Assembly (NCBI RefSeq): GCF_026340565.1
Contig: NZ_JAPEPB010000001.1
Span: forward strand, 2,046,001 to 2,110,000
Length of the DNA: 64,000 nt
Origin: Kitasatospora sp. NBC_01287
Lineage (GTDB): Bacteria > Actinomycetota > Actinomycetes > Streptomycetales > Streptomycetaceae
Reading direction: 5' to 3'
Shown here: positions 25,370 through 33,708 of the stretch, piece by piece
How the letters are laid out: every line of letters begins with the position of its first letter
Numbering within the stretch: position 1 is the stretch's first letter
Made by a program: the position numbers and the translations under genes
The notes under the pieces: model-generated
Told to the model about the DNA's origin: nothing
What the model saw: the letters and a program-made list of their open reading frames with translations, nothing else
Database searches by the model: none

Positions 25370-25879
25370 ATGACCCGGCTCACACACTCCGCGCCGCCCG
25401 CGGCGGCGGCTGCGGTCGCAGCGCCCGCCACACCCACCACGCCCACGCCCGCACCCACCCCCGCACCCACCCCCGCCGACCTCATGGAGCGGCTGGCCCG
25501 GGCGGCCGACGGCTACTACCACTGCTTCGGCCTCATCGCCGCGCAGCACGAGCTCACGCCCATGCAGGGCAAGGTCCTGGTGCTGGTCCGGCAGCCGATG
25601 CCGATGCGCGCCCTGGCCGGCCTGCTCGGCTGCGACGCATCCAACGTGACCGGCCTGGTCGACCGCCTGGAGGCCCGCTCACTGGTGCGCCGCGCCCCCG
25701 ACCCCACCGACCGGCGGATCAAGACCGTGCGGCTCACCGACCGGGGCGAGGCGGTGGTGCGGGAGATCGACACCCGGATGCTCGACCACCTCCCGGGCCT
25801 GGAGCGGCTGGGCGAGGAAGGCCGCCGCGCCCTGCTCGACCTGCTGGACCGGGCGCTGCCCGGGGTTCAGCCAGGGTGA
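25370..25879 (+). CDS. MarR-family transcriptional regulator
   Basis: 169 residues. A low-complexity Ala/Pro/Thr N-terminus (about 36 residues, with PTPAPTPAPTP) precedes the winged helix. The core runs ELTPMQGKVLVLVRQPMPMR, then LAGLLGCDASNVTGLVDRLE as recognition helix, then the wing RRAPDPTDRRIKTVRLTDRG. It is divergent from the quinone reductase, and the two TTGA(C/G)-N3-GTCAA sites between them suggest direct control of both genes. Confidence 0.9.
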   Translation: MTRLTHSAPPAAAAAVAAPATPTTPTPAPTPAPTPADLMERLARAADGYYHCFGLIAAQHELTPMQGKVLVLVRQPMPMRALAGLLGCDASNVTGLVDRLEARSLVRRAPDPTDRRIKTVRLTDRGEAVVREIDTRMLDHLPGLERLGEEGRRALLDLLDRALPGVQPG

Positions 25880-25922
25880 GCACCTGGCGTCACCCCGAAC
25901 GCGGAGCTCAGTGGGGTCAGGC

Positions 25923-26177
25923 TCAGAGCACGACGGCGAAGACGATGGTCCCGACCAGGGCGAGTGCGCCGCTGACCACCGCGGTGACGAGAGCGACCAG
26001 GCCGAACGCCGCGCTCCTGCGCCGCACCGCCTTGGCCGCAGAGCCGGTGCGGTCCTTCGCGACCAGCATCCCCCAGAACCGCACCAAGCCGGCGAGCCCG
26101 CCGGCTGCGAGCCCGAGGAGGGCGAGGGCACCCGTGGCAATCCCCGCCTCCGGAATACCGACGTGGTCGAGCACCAC
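25923..26177 (-). CDS. Small two-helix membrane protein
   Basis: 84 residues from GTG 26177 (or 26174). Two hydrophobic segments (IATGALALLGLAAGGLAGLV and FGLVALVTAVVSGALALVG) flank a basic loop, KDRTGSAAKAVRRRSAA. The layout resembles the DUF6223-type small membrane proteins of streptomycetes. It begins 7 bp after the stop of the ADP-ribosylglycohydrolase gene and is probably its operon partner. The function is unknown. Confidence 0.5.
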   Translation of the reverse strand: MVLDHVGIPEAGIATGALALLGLAAGGLAGLVRFWGMLVAKDRTGSAAKAVRRRSAAFGLVALVTAVVSGALALVGTIVFAVVL

Positions 26178-26184
26178 CGGGAGC

Positions 26185-27645
26185 TCAGCTCGGCGTGATG
26201 AACCGCTCGTAGCGCTCCCAGAGGTCGGCGCGGTGGTCGTGGCCGAAGAGCAGGTCGAGCAGGAACTCCAGGTACGCGGTCTCGACCTCGTCCCCGCCGC
26301 GGCGGTGGCGGTGCGGGCCGTCCACCCAGGCGCGCGTCGGGCGGGCGCCGCCGGCCGTGCGGGTGAGCTCGACGGCGTACCACGGGGTGTCGACGGAGTT
26401 GCGGAAGATCTCCAGCTGGGTGCCGTCCGTGGTGAGGTGGGCCTCCCAACGCTCCTCCATGGCACGGGAGCTGACGCCGTGCCGGATCCGCTGCCACTGC
26501 CCGGCCGTCCACTCCTGGCCGGTCACCGGGATGGGCTCGGGTCGCTCCATCGGCCGATGGCGCGGGAAGTCGGCCGGCCCGAGATCCGCGCCGAGCCGGT
26601 CCGCGGCCATCCACTGCGGCAGTTCCTCGGTCGCCGCCCGCCAGTCGGCCGGGATGCCCTCGGTGCCGACGTGGGCCGCGACGATGCCACCGACGATGGC
26701 GCAGGTGGTGTCGACATCGCCGCCCTGGCCCGCCGTGGTCCACAGCGCCTGCCGGTAGTCGGCCAGGTGCGTCGCCGCGCACCACAGGGCGAACGGGACG
26801 GTGTCGACGGCGCTGACGTGGCGGCCGTTGCCGAGCACCTGGGCCACCAGCGAGGCCTCCTGGCCGAGCAGCGCGCGGGCCTCGGCGATGCCTTCGCGGA
26901 CTTTGCTCGGCGGCGTCGACGCCAGCACGGAGGCGAACAGGTCGGCGGCGAACAGGTCGGCGTCGCTGGGCCGTTCACCATCGGCAGCCCGTTCACCATC
27001 GGCCCCTTCCCCGCCGGCCCGTTCACCGCGCGACCGCGCCGCCCAACCGGCGGCGACGGCCACGGCGATCGCGCCGGCCACCGCCTCCGGGTGCGTGTGC
27101 GTCACCTCGGCGGACCTGGCCGCCTGCCAGGCGGCCTCGGCCGGGTCGACGGCGAACCAGGCGCCCAGCGGAGCCACCCGCATCGCCGCGCCGTTGCCCC
27201 AGGAGCCCTTGCCGTCGAAGGCCTCGGCGGCGAGCTTGCGGAAGTCGCCGCGCCCCCGGACCAGGCGCAGCATGCGGTTGGTCGAGGCGCCGTACCCGCG
27301 GTCGAAGTCGTGGTGCTCGGCGAAGGAGTGGGCCAGTTCATAGCTGTTGACGGTGCCGCGGTCGCGCAGGGCGGCGAAGACGGAGCCGGCCATCTCGGTG
27401 TCGTCGGTCCAGGGCCAGGGTGCCGGCGGCAGTCGCCGCTCGCGCAGCGCGGGGAGGTTGGCCGGGACGAAGAACTGGGCGCCGAAGGCGTCGCCGGTGG
27501 CGAGGCCGCGCAGTGAGTCGCGGGCGGCGGCGCGGTGGTCGAAGGCGCTGTGGTCGAAGGGGCTGCGGTCGAAGGGGCTGTGCTCGGAGGCACTGCGGTC
27601 GAAGGGGCGGGTGGGTCCGTTGCTCGACGGGTCGCTGGTGGTCAT
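26185..27645 (-). CDS. ADP-ribosylglycohydrolase (DraG/ARH-like)
   Basis: 486 residues. The metal-binding hallmarks of the family are present: GLATGDAFGAQFF near the start, WTDDTEMAGSVF (first Asp pair) and GQGGDVDTTCAIVGGIVAAH (second). These enzymes remove ADP-ribose from proteins or nucleic acids. The first ~35 residues are an imperfect FDRSxxxHS repeat encoded by a short DNA repeat, and a charged GERAGGEGADGERAADGER insert lies mid-protein. About 140 extra C-terminal residues have no assigned domain. ATG 27645 is chosen at the start of the repeat. Confidence 0.88.
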   Translation of the reverse strand: MTTSDPSSNGPTRPFDRSASEHSPFDRSPFDHSAFDHRAAARDSLRGLATGDAFGAQFFVPANLPALRERRLPPAPWPWTDDTEMAGSVFAALRDRGTVNSYELAHSFAEHHDFDRGYGASTNRMLRLVRGRGDFRKLAAEAFDGKGSWGNGAAMRVAPLGAWFAVDPAEAAWQAARSAEVTHTHPEAVAGAIAVAVAAGWAARSRGERAGGEGADGERAADGERPSDADLFAADLFASVLASTPPSKVREGIAEARALLGQEASLVAQVLGNGRHVSAVDTVPFALWCAATHLADYRQALWTTAGQGGDVDTTCAIVGGIVAAHVGTEGIPADWRAATEELPQWMAADRLGADLGPADFPRHRPMERPEPIPVTGQEWTAGQWQRIRHGVSSRAMEERWEAHLTTDGTQLEIFRNSVDTPWYAVELTRTAGGARPTRAWVDGPHRHRRGGDEVETAYLEFLLDLLFGHDHRADLWERYERFITPS

Positions 27646-27763
27646 AGGCGGCTCATCATGCCAGCCGGGAGCGGCCGCACGCATGCGAGTTGGCGCCGAT
27701 CCCCGGGCGACTGGCCTGGGGATCGGCGCCGACCGCGTGCCGAGCGAGCGGTGCGACGGTGCG

Positions 27764-29011
27764 TCAGCCGGTGAAGGCCGCCAGGCCGTTCGGGGTGCCG
27801 AGGCCGGTCGGGCCGTCGTAGCCCACCTCGGCGGTGCAGAGGTACGCCGGGCTGCAGCTGGCGGTCTTGCCGCTGGTCACGTCGTTCAGCGCCGAGGTGT
27901 GGGCGTAGGCGTCGGCGGCCGGGATCGCCGCGCTCGGGGCGCCCGCGTCGGCGTAGACCGAGGCGATGATCGGCGAGGCGACGCTGGTGCCGCCGTAGAC
28001 CTGCCAGCCGGAGGCGCCGTAGGTCTGGTAGACCGCGACACCGGTGGCCGGGTCGGCGACCGCCGAGACGTCGGCGACGGTGCGCTTGGCGCAGCCGGTG
28101 TCCTTCTGCCAGGTCGGCTTGGCGTCGTAGGCCGAGCAACCGGAGCCGGCGCCCTCGGAGCTGGAGGTGGACCAGACCGACTCGGTCCAGCCGCGCGCGT
28201 TGGAGGCCTTGCTCAGCGCGGTGCCGCCGACGGCGGTGACGTACTTGGAGGCCGCCGGGTACTCGACGCCGTAGCCGCTGTCACCGGAGGAGGCGGTGAT
28301 CGCCACGCCCGGGTGGTTGTAGTACTTGGTGTCGTAGCTGGTGTCCGAGGAGGACTCGCCGCCGCCGTAGCTGTTGGAGACGAACTTCGCGCCCAGCTTG
28401 ACGGCCTCGTTGACCGAGGTGCCGAGGTTGGCGGTGGTCGCGGACTTGGCCTCGACCAGGATGATGTGCGCGTTCGGCGCGATGGCCGAGACCATGTCCA
28501 GGTCCAGCGACTCCTCGCCGGCCCAACCCGAGTCGTTGGTCGGCAGGCTGGTGGTACTGCCGGTCTGGCTGACCTGCTTGAAGCAGCCGTTGGCGACGGT
28601 GCAGGCGGGCAGGCCGAACTGCGCGCGGTAGACGGCCAGGTCCGACGCCGCGTTGGGGTCGTTGTAGGCGTCCACGATGGCCACCGTCTGGCCGGCGCCG
28701 CCGTTGGCGGGCAGGTTGTAGGCACTGCGCAGGTCGCTGGGGCCGTAGCCGGACGGCGCCGCGTTCGGGGTGACGCCCAGCGGGCTGATGTGCTGCGCCA
28801 CGCTGGTCACCCGGAGCGCGTTGCACGCCATGTTGTCGCCGTTGGCCAGGGTCGCGCAGGAGCGCACCCAGGACGTGCCGCCCTTGCTGTAGACGGTCGA
28901 GGCGGTGGCGCCTGCCGGGCCGGCGGTGGCGAGCGCCGTGAGCGCGAGGGCGGCGGTGCCGGTCAGCGCGAGGGCGATCTGGCGGACCCGGGCGGTGGGG
29001 GTGCTGAGCAA
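27764..29011 (-). CDS. Secreted S53 (sedolisin) serine-carboxyl peptidase, TTG start
   Basis: 415 residues. The TTG at 29011 is chosen because a perfect AGGAGG (29019-29024) sits 7 nt before it and the product then begins with a proper signal peptide (LSTPTARVRQIALALTGTAA). Catalytic Glu and Asp are in WAGEESLDLDMVSAIAP, the oxyanion Asp region in ITASSGDSGYG and the nucleophile Ser in YGGTSVASPIIA. A calcium site follows in YDGPTGLGTPNGL. There is little or no propeptide of the usual ~170 residues, so this is a short-form sedolisin. It is probably active outside the cell. Confidence 0.9.
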   Translation of the reverse strand: MLSTPTARVRQIALALTGTAALALTALATAGPAGATASTVYSKGGTSWVRSCATLANGDNMACNALRVTSVAQHISPLGVTPNAAPSGYGPSDLRSAYNLPANGGAGQTVAIVDAYNDPNAASDLAVYRAQFGLPACTVANGCFKQVSQTGSTTSLPTNDSGWAGEESLDLDMVSAIAPNAHIILVEAKSATTANLGTSVNEAVKLGAKFVSNSYGGGESSSDTSYDTKYYNHPGVAITASSGDSGYGVEYPAASKYVTAVGGTALSKASNARGWTESVWSTSSSEGAGSGCSAYDAKPTWQKDTGCAKRTVADVSAVADPATGVAVYQTYGASGWQVYGGTSVASPIIASVYADAGAPSAAIPAADAYAHTSALNDVTSGKTASCSPAYLCTAEVGYDGPTGLGTPNGLAAFTG

Positions 29012-29247
29012 GGAACTGCCTCCTGTGGCTGGTGAACCGGGGGCATGCGGGCATGGGGATGTCCGCATCGGGGTCGCCCCGTGTGGGGGTGTGCCTGAGC
29101 AGGGGTGTGCCTGTGTAGGGCTGTGACGCCGCCCGAATCCTCGTTCGGTCGGGCAACTGGCGATGAGGCTAGCCAGACATGGTCAGGTCAACAAGAGTTG
29201 GGGCAAGATTCAATCTGGGGGTTACCTGGGAGAAACAGGAGGTGATC

Positions 29248-29424
29248 GTGTGTCACTCGGCGCGGTCGGAAGCTGACGGAACGTCGGTGATGCCGCTGCC
29301 CCTGGCGCGGGCCCATCACCAGCGTGCGCACGGCGTCCGCGGGACTGCGCACGACCACCCGCCCATGTGCGCGGTCCTCGCCGTCAGCGGTGGAGGAAGG
29401 AGTGGCTGCGGCCGAGCTCGGTGA
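29248..29424 (+). CDS. Possible small ORF with a perfect Shine-Dalgarno
   Basis: GTG 29248 is preceded by AGGAGG at 29237-29242. The 58-residue product (starting VCHSARSEADGTSV) is His/Arg/Gly-rich and matches nothing I know. Its end overlaps the convergent acetyltransferase gene by about 40 bp. It may be a real small protein or chance. Confidence 0.3.
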   Translation: MCHSARSEADGTSVMPLPLARAHHQRAHGVRGTAHDHPPMCAVLAVSGGGRSGCGRAR

Positions 29425-30145
29425 AGCCGCGGCGGGCGTACCACTCGCGCGGCCAGTCGTTCACGTCCGCGGTGAGGAAGAGCTGCGGGATTCCGGCAGC
29501 GGCGGCCAGCGCCAGGCCGGTCGCGAGCAGGGTGTCGGCGTGGCCCTGCCCACGGTGCGGCGTGGCGGTGACCAGGTCCTCCAACTGGGCCAGCCCGGCG
29601 GTGGAGTCGAGGTAGAGGTCGGCCCAGGCCGCGATCTCGCCGTCCGGCGTCCGGGCGGCCAGGAAGAGCACCTGCTCGGCGCCGCGCAGCCGCGCGGTGC
29701 GGCGCTCGGTGAGCTGCCGGGCGAGGTCCTCGTCCGGGGTCCATTCCAGTTGCTGGCGGAACACCGCCGCTCGCAGTTCGGCCGGCTCGACCTGGTGCGC
29801 GGCGCATTCGGGCAGCGCACAGCCGGCTGTCTCCCGGGCCAGTACCAGCTCGGTGTCCCGTTCGTAGCCGACTGCCGCCAGTACCGGGGTGGCTCGCGCG
29901 CCGAGCGCCTCGTCGAGCACCGTGATCCGGTACTGACGACGCGCCCCGAGGCCCCGCACGGCCAGCCCGGGCAGTGCTGCCGGGTCGGCGTCCAGGGACT
30001 CGACGATCAGTTGGTTGTGCTCCTGGGAGCGGGAGAAGTCCGGGTCGCGAACCGCGAAGGCCCCGGGCAGCTCGACGAGTTCCGCGGCTTGGCGGCGGGC
30101 GAAGGCGGCACGGAAGGCTGTCACGCGCTCAAGCAGATCCGACAC
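29384..30145 (-). CDS. GNAT-family acetyltransferase (double-domain size)
   Basis: 253 residues. The C-terminal half carries the acetyl-CoA motif QLEDLVTATPHRGQGHADTL and the closing NDWPREWYARRGFTELGRSH. The N-terminal ~120 residues look like a degenerate second GNAT-like domain (RQYRITVLDEALGARATPVL). The acceptor is unknown. It is convergent with the possible small ORF and divergent from the SARP gene. Confidence 0.85.
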   Translation of the reverse strand: MSDLLERVTAFRAAFARRQAAELVELPGAFAVRDPDFSRSQEHNQLIVESLDADPAALPGLAVRGLGARRQYRITVLDEALGARATPVLAAVGYERDTELVLARETAGCALPECAAHQVEPAELRAAVFRQQLEWTPDEDLARQLTERRTARLRGAEQVLFLAARTPDGEIAAWADLYLDSTAGLAQLEDLVTATPHRGQGHADTLLATGLALAAAAGIPQLFLTADVNDWPREWYARRGFTELGRSHSFLHR

Positions 30146-30472
30146 CCCGTCATGATCGACCTACCCGCTGCCGCGGGCAACGGCTTTTCCCCACTGGCGG
30201 ACCCTCTCAGTCAGAGCGCCGGTCACCTCCACCGCGCGCACCTCGCCGACCATCGCCGCGCCCCGGCGCCGATCATTGGTTTGGGCCGACGCGATCCGCG
30301 GATTAGGCTGCGGCTCAAGCGATCTGTTGGATCGTCAACTCACAGGTGTCCGCGAGGTGACGGCCGGGTTCCGGGATCGATCGACCGGGCCCCCGGCCAC
30401 CCCCGGAGAGCCGCCACTCGGGCCGGACCGGGACGATCGACCGACCGGCCACTGACCACGGTGGGGGCACGC
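30146..30472. other. Intergenic region before the SARP gene
   Basis: A 327-bp spacer between divergent genes. The middle part (about 30265-30345) is less GC-rich and probably holds the promoters (for example TTGGGC at 30281 and TAGGCT at 30304, 17 bp apart). No ORF with homology is seen. Confidence 0.4.
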
Positions 30473-32341
30473 GTGGAGTTCGGAATCCTCGGGCCACTGC
30501 TGATCCGCGACCAGGCCGGCGAGTACCCGGTGCCGGCGGCCAAGCAGCGCGTGGTGCTGGCCGCGCTGCTGCTGCGACCCGGACGGCCGGTGCCCGCCGA
30601 GCGGTTGGCGGGGATCCTCTGGGACGGCCGGCCGCCGCGCACCGCCGCCACCACCCTGCGCAACTACGTGATGCGGCTGCGGCAGCAGTTGGGGCCCGCC
30701 GGGACCAGGATCGAGACGCGGACGGGGGGCTACCTGCTGCGGATCGAGCCGGCGGAGCTCGATGTCCAGCGGTTCGTCTCACTCGCCGACCAGGGCCGAC
30801 GCGCCCTGGACGCCGGCGCGCACGCGCGTGCCGCCGAACTGCTGCGCCAGGCCGTGGGCCTGTGGCGCGGGCCGCTGCTGGCCGACGTCCCGGCACGGGC
30901 ACTGCACCGGGAGCAGGCCCCTCGACTGACCGAACTGCGACTGACCGCACTGGAACGCTGCCTGACCGCCGAACTGCACCTGGACCACCGGCTGGCCACG
31001 ATCACCGCCGAACTGCGCGGCCTCACCGCGGCGCACCCCGAGCGTGAGCGGTTCCGGGCGCTGCTGACGGCGGCGCTGCGGCAGAGCGGACGGCGGCCGG
31101 AGGCGCCCGCCGCACACCGGCGGGCGGGCGGATCGAGCGGTTCGAGCGCACGGGAGCCCGACCTGGCCCCAGGACCGGCCGAGCAGCCGCCCTCGACCAC
31201 CTTCTGCTATCTGACGCACCATCAACTACCCAAGCAGGTATCACTTTTCACCGGCCGTGAGCCGGAACTCCACGCCTTGGCGGCGCACCTGACCACTCCC
31301 CCACCCACCGCACCTGCGGTCGCCGTGCTCAGCGGGCTGCCGGGCGTGGGCAAGAGCGCGCTGGCCGGGCAGGCGGCCCACGCCGTGGCGCGGGCGTTCC
31401 CCGACGGAACCCTCTACGCGGACCTGCGGGGCACCAGCGTCCGCCCCGCCGCGCCGAGCAGCGTGTTGCGCACGCTGCTGCTCGCGCTGGGCGTGGCCCG
31501 CGAAGCGCTCCCGGCGGGCCCCGCGGCCCGCCTGGCGCTCTACCGCTCGCTGCTGGCCGACCGGCGGGTGCTGCTGGTGCTCGACCAGGCCCGGGACAGC
31601 GCGCAGGTGCGACCGCTGCTGCCCAGCGGCCCCGGCTGCGCCGCACTGGTCACCGCGCGGGGGCGCTTGCACGGGCTGCCGGGCGCGGTGCCGGTGGAAG
31701 TGCCGCTGCTGCCCGAGGCGCAGGCCCGGCTGCTGCTCTCCCGCCTGCTGCGGGCCGCACCCGTCGGCACCGGTCCCGTGGCCGACGGCGCGCCCGCGCC
31801 CGTCTCCACGGACACGGACGCGGACACGGACGCGGACACGGACGTGCCTGCGGACACGGACACGGGCACCCAGGACGCCGCCGACGGCCCCGCCGCCCTG
31901 GCCGCGCTCGCCGAACGCTGCGGCGGCCTGCCGCTGGCGCTGCGGGTCTGCGCGGCCCGGCTGGCCGCCCGCCCCGGCTGGAGCGCGCGGCAGCTGGCCG
32001 AACGGCTCGGCAGCGAGCAGCGGCTCTTCGCCGAACTGCGGGTCGGCCCACTGGACGTGCGGGCCGGCCTCACCGCCGTGCACCAGGACCTCGACCCGGC
32101 CGCCGCCGGCGCCTTCGCCCGGCTCGCCCGGGCCGACCGGCCCGCCTTCGGCCTGCGGTTCGCCGAGGGCCTGCTCGGTCCGGGCTGCGAGGCGGCCCTG
32201 GCGCGGCTGGTCGACGCGCAGGTGCTCACCGCGCGGGCACCGGACTGGTACGGATTCCCCTGGCTGCTGCGGGTCTACGGCCGGCAGCAGCCCGTGGCGG
32301 CGGCGCCGGCCCCGCCACAGGACGCCCGTGCGGCGGGTTAG
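30473..32341 (+). CDS. SARP-type regulator with NTPase domain, short AfsR-like form
   Basis: 622 residues. The winged-helix domain (VEFGILGPLLIRDQAGEYPV to ~residue 90, with RTAATTLRNYVMRLRQQLG) is followed by the bacterial transcriptional activation domain (ELDVQRFVSLADQGRRAL onward, to ~240). An NB-ARC NTPase comes next, with Walker A GLPGVGKSALAG near residue 290 and Walker B VLLVLDQARD. The TPR region that AfsR carries after the NTPase is absent. A Thr/Asp repeat (TDTDADTDADTD) encoded by GACACGGACGCG-type repeats at 31806-31870 interrupts the NTPase. Such proteins usually switch on secondary metabolism. GTG 30461 is an alternative start. Confidence 0.88.
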   Translation: MEFGILGPLLIRDQAGEYPVPAAKQRVVLAALLLRPGRPVPAERLAGILWDGRPPRTAATTLRNYVMRLRQQLGPAGTRIETRTGGYLLRIEPAELDVQRFVSLADQGRRALDAGAHARAAELLRQAVGLWRGPLLADVPARALHREQAPRLTELRLTALERCLTAELHLDHRLATITAELRGLTAAHPERERFRALLTAALRQSGRRPEAPAAHRRAGGSSGSSAREPDLAPGPAEQPPSTTFCYLTHHQLPKQVSLFTGREPELHALAAHLTTPPPTAPAVAVLSGLPGVGKSALAGQAAHAVARAFPDGTLYADLRGTSVRPAAPSSVLRTLLLALGVAREALPAGPAARLALYRSLLADRRVLLVLDQARDSAQVRPLLPSGPGCAALVTARGRLHGLPGAVPVEVPLLPEAQARLLLSRLLRAAPVGTGPVADGAPAPVSTDTDADTDADTDVPADTDTGTQDAADGPAALAALAERCGGLPLALRVCAARLAARPGWSARQLAERLGSEQRLFAELRVGPLDVRAGLTAVHQDLDPAAAGAFARLARADRPAFGLRFAEGLLGPGCEAALARLVDAQVLTARAPDWYGFPWLLRVYGRQQPVAAAPAPPQDARAAG

Positions 32342-32350
32342 AGTCGGGTC

Positions 32351-32734
32351 ATGGCCGTAGACGAAGCCACCGCCCGGGTGGACAGCTGGATCTGGTCGGT
32401 GCGCCTGACCAAGACCCGCGCCCTCGCCGCCGCCGCCTGCCGCGCCGGCCACGTCCGGATCAACGGCGAGCGCGTCAAGCCCGCCCACCCGGTCAAGGTC
32501 GGCGACGAGGTCCGGGTGCGCCAGGACGACTGGACCCGGGTGGTCGTCGTCTCCCGCGTGCTCAGCAAGCGGGTCGGCGCCTCGGTCGCCGTCGAGTGCT
32601 TCGTCGACAACAGCCCGCCGCGCCCCGCCGCCCTGGGCCCCGCCCCCGTCGCCGTCCGCGAGCACGGCGCCGGCCGCCCCACCAAGCGTGACCGCCGCGC
32701 CCTGGAGCAGCTCTTCGGCCGGCCGGGCGGCTGA
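32351..32734 (+). CDS. S4-domain RNA-binding protein, Hsp15-like
   Basis: 127 residues. The S4 motif reads ARVDSWIWSVRLTKTRALAA, AACRAGHVRINGERVKPAHP and VGDEVRVRQDDW, as in heat-shock protein 15, which binds stalled 50S subunits carrying nascent chains. The C-terminus is basic (GRPTKRDRRALEQLF). It starts 9 bp after the SARP stop, so it may be co-transcribed. Confidence 0.88.
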   Translation: MAVDEATARVDSWIWSVRLTKTRALAAAACRAGHVRINGERVKPAHPVKVGDEVRVRQDDWTRVVVVSRVLSKRVGASVAVECFVDNSPPRPAALGPAPVAVREHGAGRPTKRDRRALEQLFGRPGG

Positions 32735-32789
32735 CGGCATGACGGCAACCGCCTGACGCCCACTCAGCAGAGCTGTCCCCACAGGCCGT

Positions 32790-33209
32790 TCAGGGGTTCT
32801 CGGGAGCAGACCCCGCCTCCGTACCGGCCACGCTGCCGGCCCGTGGGATGACGACCACCTGGTGCTCGTCCTCGTACACCACCACCCCCGGATCCGCCGA
32901 CCGCAGCTCCTCGCACCCCACCCCGTGCGCCGCGAGGATCGCCAGATGGCCCCGCACCTGTTCGAGGTGCGGCCGCGCCGTGGCCCTGAACCAGGCCTGG
33001 GCTCCCGGGTTGCGCTCGCGGTCGTAGACGGCGGGGTCGATGTCCGAGGGGTTGGCGTAGTTCTCCTCGAACCAGGCGTAGCTGCCGCGCCGGAAGGCCT
33101 CCTGTTCCTCGGTCAGCCTTCCGGCCGCGGACAGCCCGTTGATCAGCGCGAAGACCCCGGGGTAGCTGCCCCGGCGGTTGGGCTCCGTCACCTGGAACCG
33201 TACGAACAC
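32790..33209 (-). CDS. Conserved hypothetical protein
   Basis: 139 residues, soluble and rich in aromatic and acidic residues (AFRRGSYAWFEENYANPSDI, then DPAVYDRERNPGAQAWF). A C-terminal strand pair (PGVVVYEDEHQVVVIPRAG) is visible. I recognise this kind of protein only as a streptomycete hypothetical. It is convergent with the S4 gene and divergent from the DUF6204 gene. Confidence 0.65.
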   Translation of the reverse strand: MFVRFQVTEPNRRGSYPGVFALINGLSAAGRLTEEQEAFRRGSYAWFEENYANPSDIDPAVYDRERNPGAQAWFRATARPHLEQVRGHLAILAAHGVGCEELRSADPGVVVYEDEHQVVVIPRAGSVAGTEAGSAPENP

Positions 33210-33321
33210 ACGCGCCTCCGCCTACTCCGGGACCGCCTGCCGGCCGGTGTGGAGAATACCGGTGCGAGGGCTGGACAAATCGGGTGGCACTCGGCCCGGC
33301 GCGGCGGTTAGGGTCGCCCGC

Positions 33322-33681
33322 ATGAGTGAGCGCACCTTCCGAATCACCGTCCGCGGCGCCTTCGAGGGCCTGAGCGAGGCGCAGCGGGCCGCGCTGCTGA
33401 GTGCGGCGGCGGAGCACGACGTGCTGTTCGCCTCTTACACGAAGGAGGGTCACCTCTCCTACGAGCTCGCGGCGCGGGCCGACTTCACCTTCCGGTTCCT
33501 GGAGTCGGGCGAGGCCGACGAGGACCTCGTGCCCGCCGCCGCACGGGCCGAGGCCACGGCGGTGGCGTGGCTGGACGGGCGCGGGTACGGCTACAAGAAC
33601 CTGCGTTCCGTGGCGGAGGACCTGTCGAAGGCGGCGCTGGGCAAGCGGCAGCGCCGCGCCCAGGCCTCCGGCGCCGCCTGA
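33322..33681 (+). CDS. DUF6204-family protein
   Basis: 119 residues. It begins MSERTFRITVRGAFEGLSEA and contains VLFASYTKEGHLSYELAARA and GRGYGYKNLRSVAEDL, the layout of the small actinobacterial DUF6204 proteins. No function is established that I know of. ATG 33322 lies right after the divergent spacer. Confidence 0.75.
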   Translation: MSERTFRITVRGAFEGLSEAQRAALLSAAAEHDVLFASYTKEGHLSYELAARADFTFRFLESGEADEDLVPAAARAEATAVAWLDGRGYGYKNLRSVAEDLSKAALGKRQRRAQASGAA

Positions 33682-33708
33682 GCGCGAACCTGAAGGCTGC
33701 GGCAGCCC

